Of a DNA stretch of 64,000 nt, positions 32,224 to 41,958 are shown one piece after another. The first letter of the stretch is position 1; each line of letters begins with the position of its first letter. The notes under the pieces are model-generated. The model searched no databases. It worked only from the letters and a program-made list of their open reading frames with translations, and had not been told where the DNA came from. The stretch comes from JACQQW01 sp964520655 (GTDB lineage Bacteria > Omnitrophota > Gorgyraeia > Zapsychrales > Fredricksoniimonadaceae), in contig CAZFNI010000011.1 in the NCBI GenBank assembly GCA_964520655.1, positions 6,800 to 70,799 of the forward strand, written 5' to 3'. The position numbers and the translations under genes were made by a program.

Positions 32224-33873
32224 TTATTTTAAATACCGCTGGGCAAATTTGATGCATTCCTTGATGTCCCAGTGGAAATGGTCTTCCCCAAGCAGTGTGA
32301 TGATGCCCGCGTCTTTTAGGGCGTGCAGGGGTTGGGAATGTAGTCCCGAGAACAACACTTCCATATTATTCTTCTTGGCTTTGTGCAGAAGCTCTTCTAT
32401 TGTGCTGATCCCCGTGGCATCGATCGCCGGGACAAAACGCACACGTAAGATCAGAACTTTAGGCGGGTGTTTCAGTTGCAGGATCGTGTCTTTGAACTTA
32501 TCCGCGGCGCCGAAAAAGAACGGACCGTTTATCTCAAAGATCTCGATCCCTAAGGGGATCTCTTCGCGGGGGACACCATCGGGATCCAGAATGTTCTTGT
32601 CGTTGGACAGCGAATTGATCGTTGTCACCTCGATCATGCGGCGCATGAACATGAAGGCGGCTAAAATGACGCCGACTTCGATCGCGACCGTCAGGTCTAC
32701 TAAGACCGTCAACAGGAAGGTGCATAAGAGCACCAATACGTCGCTTTTAGGGCCTTTGAATAGTTTGATGAATAAATGCATTTCGCTCATGTTATAGGCC
32801 ACAACGATCAAAATTCCGGCTAAGGTGGCCATGGGGATCAGCGCTGCCCATTTCCCGAAAAAGATGAAGATCAACAGGATGGTGACGGCATGAACGATCC
32901 CAGCAATGGGGGAACGTCCTCCGTTCTTTATGTTGGTAGCTGTCCGGGCGATGGCGCCTGTTGCCGGGATCCCGTTGAAAAGAGGGGATACCAGGTTGGC
33001 GATACCCTGGGCGATGAGTTCCATGTTGGAGCGGTGCCGTCCGCCTGTCATCCCGTCCGCGACGACCGCTGAGAGCAAGGATTCAATACCGGCCAAGAGA
33101 GCGATCGTCATGGCCGGGTGGGACATCTTGATGAGGATATTCATGGTGATTTGGGGAAAATGCGGCGCGGGAAAATGATTTGGCACCGTTCCGAAACGGG
33201 AGCCGATGGTATCAACCGGCACATGCAGCAAGGTAACAAGCGTGGTGGTGACGACGATCGCGATCAACGGACCCGGCAGGAGGTCAGTGATCTTGCGCCA
33301 ATACACAACAATGACGATGGTCAAAAGCCCGATAAACAGGGATTGGGAGTCAATAGTCGGGATCTTATGAGCGAACACGATCCACTTTTGGATAAAGTGT
33401 TCCGGCATATAGGTCAAGTGCAACCCCAAGAAATCTTTCATCTGGGTGGTAAAAATGATCAAGGCGATGCCGCTGGTAAAACCCACGGTCACCGGGTAAG
33501 GTATGTATTTGATCACATCGCCCATGCGCAGCACCCCAAGCAAAATGAGCATAGCCCCGGCCATCAGTGTTGCGACGGCCAGTCCTTCATAGCCGTACTG
33601 GTTGACGATCCCTAAAATAATAACAATGAAGGCGCCGGTAGGGCCGCCGATCTGGACGCGGCTGCCGCTAAAGGCTGAGATCAAAAAACCGGCCACGACC
33701 GCCGTGATCAGCCCCTGTTCGGGTTTGACCCCGGAGGCAATGGCAAATGCGATCGATAAAGGCAGGGCCACGATCCCCACAATGATGCCGGCTAAGGCAT
33801 CGTCTTTGAATTTCTTGAGGGAATAACCTTCCTTTAGAACACTGATCAGTTTTGGTTCAAATGAGGCGTCCAT
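32224..33873 (-). CDS. SulP-family anion transporter with STAS domain
   Basis: A 549-residue SLC26/SulP transporter: about 12-14 transmembrane helices (~25-420) with the family motifs GIIVGIVALPLSIAFAIASGVKPEQGL and GGRHRSNMELIAQGIANLVSPLFNG, and a C-terminal STAS domain (~445-545). Members carry sulfate, bicarbonate or dicarboxylates; the substrate cannot be told from sequence alone. It is a monocistronic unit, convergent with the GT-C gene (9-nt gap) and divergent from the ppx-like gene. Confidence 0.93.
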   Translation of the reverse strand: MDASFEPKLISVLKEGYSLKKFKDDALAGIIVGIVALPLSIAFAIASGVKPEQGLITAVVAGFLISAFSGSRVQIGGPTGAFIVIILGIVNQYGYEGLAVATLMAGAMLILLGVLRMGDVIKYIPYPVTVGFTSGIALIIFTTQMKDFLGLHLTYMPEHFIQKWIVFAHKIPTIDSQSLFIGLLTIVIVVYWRKITDLLPGPLIAIVVTTTLVTLLHVPVDTIGSRFGTVPNHFPAPHFPQITMNILIKMSHPAMTIALLAGIESLLSAVVADGMTGGRHRSNMELIAQGIANLVSPLFNGIPATGAIARTATNIKNGGRSPIAGIVHAVTILLIFIFFGKWAALIPMATLAGILIVVAYNMSEMHLFIKLFKGPKSDVLVLLCTFLLTVLVDLTVAIEVGVILAAFMFMRRMIEVTTINSLSNDKNILDPDGVPREEIPLGIEIFEINGPFFFGAADKFKDTILQLKHPPKVLILRVRFVPAIDATGISTIEELLHKAKKNNMEVLFSGLHSQPLHALKDAGIITLLGEDHFHWDIKECIKFAQRYLK

Positions 33874-33917
33874 GAGGTTCGATCTTTCATAACTGGCTTT
33901 AAATCAATATTTTATGC

Positions 33918-33923
33918 TATACT
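33918..33923 (+). promoter_or_regulatory. Possible -10 box upstream of ppx-ppk
   Basis: TATACT lies 57 nt before the chosen ppx-like start in an A/T-rich stretch; a matching -35 is not clear (TGGCTT at 33894-33899 with 18 bp would be poor). The region 33874-33980 otherwise holds no gene. Confidence 0.35.
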
Positions 33924-33980
33924 TAAATGGTATTAAAGCGTTATCTTTATTATAAATTATTATTATACAAAGTCCTTCAT

Positions 33981-35516
33981 ATGCGTGCCGGTGTTATTGA
34001 TATAGGGTCATCGACTATCAAGCTGTTGATCGGAGAACGTCACCGTGACGATATCCGCATCATTGAATCCCTTAAAAACAGCGTCCCCCTTGGCCAATAC
34101 GCTTTCCTTAAAGGCCGTATCCCCCAAAGCATCATCAATCAGACAGTCGCAGTTCTTCAAAAATACAAAGACACATTGAAAGAATATGATGTGACGGACA
34201 TAAGCGTGACAGCAACGACCGCGGTCCGCGAAGCGCGCAACAGGGACATTTTCCTGGATACAGTGCTGCGTAAGACCGGGTTTAAGATCGAAGTGTTGAA
34301 TGCTGGTGATGTGGTCTACTACATCGATTATTTTCTTTCCCATAAATTAAAGAAAACATATCCGGTGCATGAAAAGAACCTGCTGATCTCGGAACTGGGG
34401 GCGGGGAGCTTGGACATTTCGGTGATGCAGAAAGGGTTAACGCTTTTTAACATAGGTTTTCCAATCGGGACGTTGCGTTTGTCCCAGTTCATGGCCACGC
34501 TCGATGGATCCCTGCAGGAAGTGCACGAGGCGACCGAGGAGTATATCGAGAATGAGGTCCTGTTCATCAAGAAATCCAACCCTGCGCTTGCCATTGATGA
34601 TGTGATTCTGATCGACGACAATTATTCGGTATTCATCCAAAGTATCCTGCCTAATAAGCGCAGGGATTCTGATTTTTATAAATTCAAGGCCTCAGAGGCG
34701 CAGGAACTGCTCAACCGCCTGCGTTTAATGAATCCAGAGGAGATCGCCAATACGTACCAGGTCCCAGCAGACATTGCCCAGACGATCGTCGGATTTACGA
34801 TCATCTTGAACACGCTGTTTAAGTTAAATAAGCAAGAGCATGTCTATATCCTGGAGGCTTCTTTATCGGAAGCGATCCTGGCGAATATGTTCTTTAAGTT
34901 CGACACGTCCGACACGGATAATAGATTAAGCCAGCTGACTTCCGTTGCGCATTTTTTGTGCCATAAATGGGGGATGGACTTAGACCATTTAAAGCAGGTG
35001 GCACAGGTCGCAGAACAGTTATTCGACGCGTTCAAAGGGAATCTAGGGGTTGAGGACAAGCACAAAACATATTTATTGCTGGCGGCGTATCTGCATGACC
35101 TGGGGATGTTCATTAATAACCGTTCCCACCACAAGCACAGCGAATATGTCATTAGCTCGCTGAACCTGTTCCGTCTGACGGAGACCGAGATCAATATTAT
35201 CGCCTGCGTCGCCAGGTATCACCGCCGGTCAGCGCCGTTGAAATCACATATTTTGTATAATTCTTTATCATCCGACGAGCAGATCCTAGTGCAGAAATTA
35301 TGCGCGCTCTTGCGCATCGCCAATTCATTGGACCGTTCTCATAAACAAAAGGTCAAGAAACTTCAGGTCAAGTTCAGCCCGAATGGGGACGCGACGCTTT
35401 TGGTCTATACCCATGCGAATTTTTTGCTGGAAAAAGAGAATTTTTTGGAGAAAAAAGAATTATTCGAGGAGCTTACAGGGAATAAATTGACCCTAAGCAT
35501 TAAAGGCGAGCAGTGA
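33981..35516 (+). CDS. Ppx/GppA-like phosphatase with HD domain
   Basis: A 511-residue two-part protein. Residues ~1-300 are an actin/ASKHA-fold Ppx/GppA domain (AGVIDIGSSTIKLLIGE; VTATTAVREARNR). Residues ~325-500 are a helical HD-like domain with HDLGMFINNRSHHKHSEYVI. Ppx degrades polyphosphate and GppA removes the gamma-phosphate of pppGpp. The phosphate-2 loop reads ELGAGSLDIS rather than the usual DIGGGSTE, so the catalytic acid is altered and activity may differ. ATG 33981 starts exactly at the conserved MRAGVIDIG; the frame from 33927 adds 18 unlikely residues. There is no clear ribosome site. ppk follows 1 nt later. Confidence 0.85.
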   Translation: MRAGVIDIGSSTIKLLIGERHRDDIRIIESLKNSVPLGQYAFLKGRIPQSIINQTVAVLQKYKDTLKEYDVTDISVTATTAVREARNRDIFLDTVLRKTGFKIEVLNAGDVVYYIDYFLSHKLKKTYPVHEKNLLISELGAGSLDISVMQKGLTLFNIGFPIGTLRLSQFMATLDGSLQEVHEATEEYIENEVLFIKKSNPALAIDDVILIDDNYSVFIQSILPNKRRDSDFYKFKASEAQELLNRLRLMNPEEIANTYQVPADIAQTIVGFTIILNTLFKLNKQEHVYILEASLSEAILANMFFKFDTSDTDNRLSQLTSVAHFLCHKWGMDLDHLKQVAQVAEQLFDAFKGNLGVEDKHKTYLLLAAYLHDLGMFINNRSHHKHSEYVISSLNLFRLTETEINIIACVARYHRRSAPLKSHILYNSLSSDEQILVQKLCALLRIANSLDRSHKQKVKKLQVKFSPNGDATLLVYTHANFLLEKENFLEKKELFEELTGNKLTLSIKGEQ

Positions 35517-35517
35517 T

Positions 35518-37479
35518 ATGGAACTAAAAGATAAATTCATCCACAGGGATCTAAGCTGGCTGGAATTCAACGGCCGGGTGCTGGCAGAAGCAGCTGATGA
35601 ACGCAACCCGCTGATCGAGCGTTTGAAATTCATGGCGATATTCACAAGCAACTTAGATGAATTCTTCATGGTGCGTGTCTCCGGCGCCCAGAAATTGCTG
35701 GGGTCCGGGTATAACCGCAAGGACCAGTTCGGGCTTTATCCCCAGGAACTGGTGGCCGCGCTGGATGAATTGATCGAAAAATATATTTACAAATATTACA
35801 CTCTTTATACCACCTCCTTTAAAGGGGCCCTGGAAGACAAAAAGATCTTTATCAGGGATATGGATGGGTTGACGCCGGCTCAGAAGAAATATGCCAAACG
35901 TTATTTTGACACGACGCTTTTCCCCATCATTACCCCGATGGCGGTCGACCAGGGGCATCCGTTCCCTGTTTTGCCGTCTAAGACCATTGCCTTTGCGGTG
36001 AGCATTGAGCGCGGCGGTCAGCATCACATGGCCATTTTGCCTCTTCCCAAATCCGTGCCCCGTTTATTGCGTGTTCCGGCGGAGTCGGATGAGAGCTGCT
36101 TTGTGCTCATTGAAACATTGATCAAGGATAATATTGAAGAATTCTTCAAGGGGTACAAAATATTGGGGGCCTGTCTGTTTCGTGTGCTGCGGGACAGCGA
36201 ATTGTCTTTCGACGAGGAATACGCGCCAAATTTGCTGAAAGCCATGGAAAAAGAATTAAAGAAACGCCCCATGGCCAAGGTCGTCCATTTACAGATGCAG
36301 GAAGATCCCGGCGTGGATCTATTGGAGACGCTAAGCGCGGGAATCGACTTTCCCAAAGATAAGGTCAGTGTCATTGAAAGCGATCTCGACCTGTCGTTCT
36401 TGTGGGAGATCGTGGCCGCGGTCGACCGACCTGATCTGCGTTTTACGTCCTTTGAGTCCGCGAAGATCCCTTATGAAAATATTTTTGATAAGATCAAAGA
36501 AGAAGATTTTATCATTCATTTGCCGTATCAATCGTTCTTCCCGACGGTTGATCTGATCGCCAGCGCTGCCAAGGACCCGGATGTCCTGGCCATCAAGATG
36601 ACCTTGTACCGCACGGGCGAGGATTCCGCGATCATCAAAGCGTTAATGGAAGCGGCCAAGGCGCGCAAGCAAGTCACGGTGGTCGTTGAGATCAAAGCCA
36701 GGTTTGAAGAGGAGAAAAATATCCAGTGGTCAAGGGACCTGGAAGCTGCCGGGTGCCACGTCATTTACGGCATCGCGGGGTTGAAGATCCATTCCAAGAT
36801 GACCATGATCGTACGCCGGGAAGAAGGGCGCATCCGCCGTTATGTTCATTTGTCGACGGGGAATTATAATGAAAAGACGGCCCGCATCTACACGGACATT
36901 GGTTATTTTACCGGCAATGATGATTTTGCCCGTGATATCGCGGATGTATTTAACGTCATCACCGGCTATTCCATGCCGCAGCCTAGAAAACGCGTCATTT
37001 CATCGCCACATGACCTGCGTAAATATTTTGTTGATCTGATCGACAAAGAGATCAAGGCGCAGGCCGAACATAAGAACGGGGCGATCGTCGCCAAGATGAA
37101 TTCCCTCGAAGACCCGCAGATCATAGAAAAGCTCTATGAAGCAAGTCAGGCCGGCGTTAAGATAAAGCTGATCGTGCGTGGGATCTGTGCATTGGTGCCG
37201 GGAGTGGCGGGTTTAAGCGAGAATATTAAGGTTAAAAGCGTGGTGGGCCGGTTCCTGGAGCATTCCCGCGTCTATGTGTTCCATAATAACGGCGACCCCA
37301 GGGTCTTTTTATCGTCGGCAGACTGGATGACGCGCAATTTCGATCGCCGCATTGAGCTGTTGTTCGAGATCACCAAGCTTGAGATCAAGAGCCATATACA
37401 GTTTGTCATGGAGAACACCTGGAAAGATTCGGATCATTTCAACGTACAGGAATATTTCATCAACCATTATACGAAATAA
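35518..37479 (+). CDS. ppk: Polyphosphate kinase 1
   Basis: Makes polyphosphate reversibly from ATP. The 653-residue protein has the PPK1 N domain (RDLSWLEFNGRVLAEA; SNLDEFFMVRV), head domain and two phospholipase-D-like C domains. The autophosphorylated histidine is in GLKIHSKM and the second catalytic histidine in RRYVHLSTGNYN, with TARIYTDIGYFT after it. It is slightly shorter than E. coli PPK1 (688). It forms an operon with the ppx-like gene and a ROK kinase (5-nt gap), linking polyphosphate turnover and sugar phosphorylation. Confidence 0.96.
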   Translation: MELKDKFIHRDLSWLEFNGRVLAEAADERNPLIERLKFMAIFTSNLDEFFMVRVSGAQKLLGSGYNRKDQFGLYPQELVAALDELIEKYIYKYYTLYTTSFKGALEDKKIFIRDMDGLTPAQKKYAKRYFDTTLFPIITPMAVDQGHPFPVLPSKTIAFAVSIERGGQHHMAILPLPKSVPRLLRVPAESDESCFVLIETLIKDNIEEFFKGYKILGACLFRVLRDSELSFDEEYAPNLLKAMEKELKKRPMAKVVHLQMQEDPGVDLLETLSAGIDFPKDKVSVIESDLDLSFLWEIVAAVDRPDLRFTSFESAKIPYENIFDKIKEEDFIIHLPYQSFFPTVDLIASAAKDPDVLAIKMTLYRTGEDSAIIKALMEAAKARKQVTVVVEIKARFEEEKNIQWSRDLEAAGCHVIYGIAGLKIHSKMTMIVRREEGRIRRYVHLSTGNYNEKTARIYTDIGYFTGNDDFARDIADVFNVITGYSMPQPRKRVISSPHDLRKYFVDLIDKEIKAQAEHKNGAIVAKMNSLEDPQIIEKLYEASQAGVKIKLIVRGICALVPGVAGLSENIKVKSVVGRFLEHSRVYVFHNNGDPRVFLSSADWMTRNFDRRIELLFEITKLEIKSHIQFVMENTWKDSDHFNVQEYFINHYTK

Positions 37480-37484
37480 ATATT

Positions 37485-38441
37485 ATGGCCTATTACATCG
37501 GATTGGATATCGGCGGGACAAAGATCGCGGGCGCATTGGTCGCGGCCAACGGCCGTATCTACAACCGCGTGAAAGTGGCGACGCCCAAACGTGTGAATGC
37601 CAAAGAGATCTACGCCTGTATTTTAGACAGCATTGACGAGTTGGTTGTATCCTCTAAAGTTTCCCGCAAACAGATCAACGGCATTGGCTTGGGAGTCCCG
37701 GGCATTGTCGATACACACAACAGCCATATTCTAGCTGCGCCGAATATTGCCTTAACGGGGTTCCCCCTGAGCCAGAAATTAAAACAGAAGTTCCGTATGC
37801 CCATCGCCATGGCCAATGATGTCAATGCCGGACTTCTTGGGGAAGCGTGGCTGGGGGCGGCTAAAGGGTATGAATGTGTGGCAGGTGTTTTCCCGGGGAC
37901 AGGCGTCGGCGGTGCGGTCCTTGAGCATGGCCGGTTGGTCTTAGGCGCCCAGGGAGCTGCGACGGAACTGGGGCATATGATCATGGATGTCCATGGGCCG
38001 TTGTGCCATTGTGGTAATCACGGTTGTTTGGAAGCGCTGGCCAGCCGCTGGGCCATTGAGCGGGATATCCGCAAACTCATCAGGTCTGGCCGCAGGTCCC
38101 TTGTGACCAAAATGACCGACGGCCATCTGACGACGATCAAAAGCCGTGTCCTCAAAGATGCCTTGCAGAAGAATGACGCTGTGGTCAAGCATGTCATGAG
38201 TGCTGCCAGTCAGAATCTCGGGAAAGCTTCTGTTTCGATCAATCATATCTTTAATCCACAGGCCATTGTCTTTGGCGGCGGGGTCATCAAGGCTTGCGGG
38301 TTTTTTATGCTGCCGATCATCGACCGTATCGTGCACGCGGATCCTTTTTTTAAGAAATTCAATGCTTGCCGCATCCTTCAATCGACACTGGGAGACGATG
38401 CGGTGATGCTGGGTGCCGTACGCCTGGTGCAAAAGCAGTAG
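37485..38441 (+). CDS. ROK-family sugar kinase (glucokinase-like)
   Basis: A 318-residue ROK protein. The phosphate loop is LDIGGTKIAGAL, the catalytic Asp lies in AMANDVNAGLLGEAWLGAA, GTGVGGAV follows, and the zinc site is CHCGNHGCLEALAS. ROK kinases act mainly on glucose or N-acetyl sugars. Position behind ppk suggests a glucokinase that may use polyphosphate, since PpgK enzymes belong to this family, but nothing here proves the phosphate donor. The glycogen genes at 42-48 kb make glucose the likely substrate. Confidence 0.9.
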   Translation: MAYYIGLDIGGTKIAGALVAANGRIYNRVKVATPKRVNAKEIYACILDSIDELVVSSKVSRKQINGIGLGVPGIVDTHNSHILAAPNIALTGFPLSQKLKQKFRMPIAMANDVNAGLLGEAWLGAAKGYECVAGVFPGTGVGGAVLEHGRLVLGAQGAATELGHMIMDVHGPLCHCGNHGCLEALASRWAIERDIRKLIRSGRRSLVTKMTDGHLTTIKSRVLKDALQKNDAVVKHVMSAASQNLGKASVSINHIFNPQAIVFGGGVIKACGFFMLPIIDRIVHADPFFKKFNACRILQSTLGDDAVMLGAVRLVQKQ

Positions 38442-38449
38442 GTCCCGTC

Positions 38450-38479
38450 TTGGTTTTTTTGATCAGAATGTTCTATACT
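38450..38479 (+). promoter_or_regulatory. Promoter of giant exported-protein gene
   Basis: TTGGTT (38450-38455) and TATACT (38474-38479), 18-bp spacing. The ATG at 38491 is 11 nt beyond the -10, so the leader would be about 5 nt, with no ribosome site. Confidence 0.6.
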
Positions 38480-38490
38480 TGATGGGTATC

Positions 38491-41400
38491 ATGAAGAACA
38501 TCTTTTCCTTCCTTATTATTACATGTTTATTCACCAGCCTTATTCCAGAGATAAAGGCTGATGATCTTGTTTTGCCTGCTGCTGGCGTCAGGATGCAGCC
38601 ATCTTCCAGTTTTATGCCGCTTATGCTTAAAGGGGTCATGGTTGACCCCAAAGATCCTTTTCAATTTCATTTTATCGTTGATTCTGGCGACACGGGATCA
38701 ACCCAGGACGCCGTCAATGCTCAAGGCATAAAGCTTGTGAATTATTTTCTGGCGGCGTTGACTGTTCCAGAAGGTGAGATGTGGGTCAATTTATCTCCTT
38801 ATGAAAAGAATAAGGTCATTCCTGAAAGTTTCGGGCGGACCGAGATGGGGAGGGATGTGTTGGCTCAGGATTATATTTTAAAACAGTTAAGCGCGTCGCT
38901 GACGTATCCGGAAGAGGGATTGGGCAAAAAATTCTGGGATGAAGTATATGCGCAGGTGCAGAAGAAGTACGGCGCCGTGAATATTCCGTTGAACACTTTT
39001 AATAAAGTGTGGATCATGCCCGCGCAGGCTCAAGTGTATGAGCATAACAATGGGGCGTTCGTGGTTGAGGCAAAACTGAAGGTAATGCTGGAACAAGATT
39101 ACCTGGCAGTTATGAAAAATGCGCAAGCGGGTGGCACTGAAGCTGTTTCTTTTGCCCGCAGCGAAAGGGGGACAATGGCTTTATCTCCTGCTACCCCACG
39201 GGGGGATGGGTTTCGCGAGGACAAAAGAAATAGTTCAGTGACAGGACCCGCTTATGCCGCGATGAAAGCCGTAAAGGAGATTGTCCTTCCCGAGCTTGAG
39301 CAACAAGTCAACGAAGGCGCGCATTTTGCTGCGCTGCGTCAGGCCTATAGCACCATGATCCTGGCTTCCTGGTACAAGATCCGACTCAAAGAAAGTATTC
39401 TGGGGAAACTGTACGTCGACCAGGGCAAGGTCAACGGTATTGCTCTCAATGACAACAGCGACCAGCAAAAAATATATACTCAATATGTGGAGGCCTTCAA
39501 AAAAGGTGTTTATAACTATATTAAGGAATCTTCCGATCCCGCTAAAGCTATTCCTAGAAAGTATTTCTCCGGCGGGGTGACGGTGTTCGATCTGACGGGA
39601 AAAGTCCAGGATTCACTGGAACATCAGACCCCGGATATGGCGATGAAAGCAGGCATTGCCCGCGGGCAAGTCTCCATGTTGACCGTGACGCTAAAAGACA
39701 GTGCCATGTTGACCCAGCCCGACAGTAAAGTGCTGCCTGCCGCCTCCATGTATGGTCCGACCCAGGGATTGAAGACACAGTTAATGATGTGGCATCTAAA
39801 ATATAAAACAACCTTATCCGGTTCCGGGGATCTTTCAAGGCAGGGTTTTATGGATTATTTGCGGCAACAGGGGGTAGATGTTGAGAAGGAGAAACAAAAA
39901 GATGCCAAGGTATTCATCGATCTTTTGATGCGTCCTATCAGGGAATTGATGAGATCCAAGATGAGGGAAAGGGCTAAGGAGCAGACGGGCGTGGTTATTG
40001 ATCTTGCTCAGCAGCAATGGGTATTCAAGGAAGATCTTCGCGCGTATATTTTTCGATATTTGCGCAACGATAGAGATGCGTATTTCTTCACTGACCTGAT
40101 CAATATTTGGTACAAAAACAGCAGCGATCGAGTTTATATCAATGATTTTCGGCGTATTGCCGAGGCATATTTCGAACAGTATGCGGGAGTGTACCAGCAG
40201 CATTTTGATGGATTTATTGATTCTTTGTTCGCTGATCCTGCAATGAAGGCGTCCCGCAATTTGCGGGAGGATGATCTTTTCCGTTTTGACATGACCAATG
40301 ATCTAAGGACTCTTATTTCCGCATGGCATTTGAAATATAAAGTTGCGCGGATGTCGGGGGATAAAGTTTTTCCTGGAACGGTGGGGTTTTTGCGGTTTTT
40401 AGACGACAGGCTTCATGAGTCAGGAAAAGACCTTCGTCAGTTGAAAAGATCCGATATGGAGGCCTCGCTCAAGGAAATGTTCGCGCCAATTGAAGAATTT
40501 GCCAGGAAGGAATTCGTCCGGGATTTCAAAGCGGGGCGGGCGGCATTTGAAGAGAAGAACATGGTGGTTTATGCCCGGTTAAGGGATGTGCTCCCGGAAA
40601 TATTCCAAGGGAATGACCGCGTGGGCAATCTGTTAAGCCAGCAGGCGGAGTTCATGTCGCGCAGGGAGTTGGGGAAAGCCCCAAAAGGCGAAGAACGGGT
40701 CAATATTAATGAATTGTGGGCATGGCTTCGGCAATATTACATGGAAACATTCTCCGGGAGCTATGAGCAAAGCTTCAGTGATTTTATCAACGGTCTGATG
40801 TCAATGGATAATGCCATGGGTACGCAGATCAGTTTTTATGTGTTCGATGCCCCTTCTGGTGATCGATCGAAGGAGATATATCTAGCGGAATTAGAGAAAT
40901 TAAGCGGTGCGCAAAAAGCTGATCTCAACAGGCTGGCGGCGTTATGGCGCGACCGTTCTTTTGTCGATGTAACGGGTCAGGTCAATGATTATGACGGTCA
41001 GGGCAAGGCCGTTGTCCTGTATTTGCAGGACAAGGGAGAAATTATGGGGATATTATTTGCCAAGCAGGTTGACAGTCTGCGTTGGACTGTTGCCGTCAAG
41101 CTGCGCCGTTCGGTGGAAAGGAATGGTGGTAAACCCGCGAGTGCTGCGATGGATCAACTTTTGCGCGAACAGCTGGATGTTTTTTTGGACCGGGCGATGG
41201 CAACAGATGAAACCCAAAGACGCTGGGGAGGGCTTGCGGCATTAAACACAAGAACACCCGTGATGTTCACTGAGATTGTAATAAGTCAATTGAAGGGATA
41301 TGCCCAGCGCTACCGGCTTTTTTTGCTGTCCCATTCTGACCAGAAAAATAGTCTGGATGGGATCAAGGCATATATTGCCGGGCTAGTTGGTGCGCAGTGG

Positions 41401-41958
41401 CAGGAAGATATGTTCCAAGATCATGTCCAAATTGTATTAGATAGACTGAGTCCCGTTGCTGTCAGCAAGCCTAAAGTAGTTTCGATCAGGGAGCGGCCTT
41501 TGCCGCAAATATCCGTAGATGGCGATTATTTAGGGACATACCTTAAAGATAGCTTTATGGGGAGTAACAGGTTTTTGTATTCCATTATTTCTGCAGAAGC
41601 GGGAGTAGTGGCCAAAGCCAATGGTGGTCAAGTTGATCTTAACACATTGTCTCTTAAGATCAGAGAACGTCTTCAAGCCGCCACATACAGGGATTTATTC
41701 TTTGCAAGCCTGGATACATTGCTTAACGCGGAAATCAAAGATTTTGCCATGAACGGAAAAGAGTTGAATTCACAACCTAATGATCTGGGGGGTATTGACC
41801 TTAATGACCGCAACCTGTCGCTTTTGATCAAACGCGACCCTCACGGGATTGTTCTGCCTGTCTCTGCGCAGGATTTGAGTCAAGTGCATTTTGACGGCCT
41901 ATTTCCCCTCATTTTGAATGTATCTGCCGTTTCTAACCTCAATGATCTCTTAAATTAA
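38491..41958 (+). CDS. Giant exported protein with internal repeats and GGIDLN C-terminal module
   Basis: An 1155-residue protein with a Sec signal peptide (MKNIFSFLIITCLFTSLIPEIKA, cleavage after ~23). The N-terminal domain (~45-215; PFQFHFIVDSGDT, EMWVNLSPYEKNKVIPESFGRTEMGRDVLAQDYILKQL in part) is a type I recall from many large Omnitrophota hypothetical proteins. The middle holds a tandem duplication: WHLKYK at residues 434 and 612, each followed by RP/AP-I-x-E and a Y-x2-xF-x2-FI-x2-L helix (568 and 758), with a third degenerate copy near 1066. The last ~55 residues form the GGIDLN module. I chose ATG 38491 because it begins the signal peptide just after the promoter. Function unknown; periplasmic or surface location expected. 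Confidence 0.85.
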   Translation: MKNIFSFLIITCLFTSLIPEIKADDLVLPAAGVRMQPSSSFMPLMLKGVMVDPKDPFQFHFIVDSGDTGSTQDAVNAQGIKLVNYFLAALTVPEGEMWVNLSPYEKNKVIPESFGRTEMGRDVLAQDYILKQLSASLTYPEEGLGKKFWDEVYAQVQKKYGAVNIPLNTFNKVWIMPAQAQVYEHNNGAFVVEAKLKVMLEQDYLAVMKNAQAGGTEAVSFARSERGTMALSPATPRGDGFREDKRNSSVTGPAYAAMKAVKEIVLPELEQQVNEGAHFAALRQAYSTMILASWYKIRLKESILGKLYVDQGKVNGIALNDNSDQQKIYTQYVEAFKKGVYNYIKESSDPAKAIPRKYFSGGVTVFDLTGKVQDSLEHQTPDMAMKAGIARGQVSMLTVTLKDSAMLTQPDSKVLPAASMYGPTQGLKTQLMMWHLKYKTTLSGSGDLSRQGFMDYLRQQGVDVEKEKQKDAKVFIDLLMRPIRELMRSKMRERAKEQTGVVIDLAQQQWVFKEDLRAYIFRYLRNDRDAYFFTDLINIWYKNSSDRVYINDFRRIAEAYFEQYAGVYQQHFDGFIDSLFADPAMKASRNLREDDLFRFDMTNDLRTLISAWHLKYKVARMSGDKVFPGTVGFLRFLDDRLHESGKDLRQLKRSDMEASLKEMFAPIEEFARKEFVRDFKAGRAAFEEKNMVVYARLRDVLPEIFQGNDRVGNLLSQQAEFMSRRELGKAPKGEERVNINELWAWLRQYYMETFSGSYEQSFSDFINGLMSMDNAMGTQISFYVFDAPSGDRSKEIYLAELEKLSGAQKADLNRLAALWRDRSFVDVTGQVNDYDGQGKAVVLYLQDKGEIMGILFAKQVDSLRWTVAVKLRRSVERNGGKPASAAMDQLLREQLDVFLDRAMATDETQRRWGGLAALNTRTPVMFTEIVISQLKGYAQRYRLFLLSHSDQKNSLDGIKAYIAGLVGAQWQEDMFQDHVQIVLDRLSPVAVSKPKVVSIRERPLPQISVDGDYLGTYLKDSFMGSNRFLYSIISAEAGVVAKANGGQVDLNTLSLKIRERLQAATYRDLFFASLDTLLNAEIKDFAMNGKELNSQPNDLGGIDLNDRNLSLLIKRDPHGIVLPVSAQDLSQVHFDGLFPLILNVSAVSNLNDLLN

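Noticed and set aside
33118..33615. 165-codon + frame inside the SulP gene
   Set aside because: Antisense shadow with His/Gln/Asp-rich composition typical of reversed membrane-protein codons.
38413..38490. 26-codon extension of the giant exported protein
   Set aside because: It would start inside the ROK kinase gene and bury the signal peptide; the promoter at 38450-38479 also excludes it.
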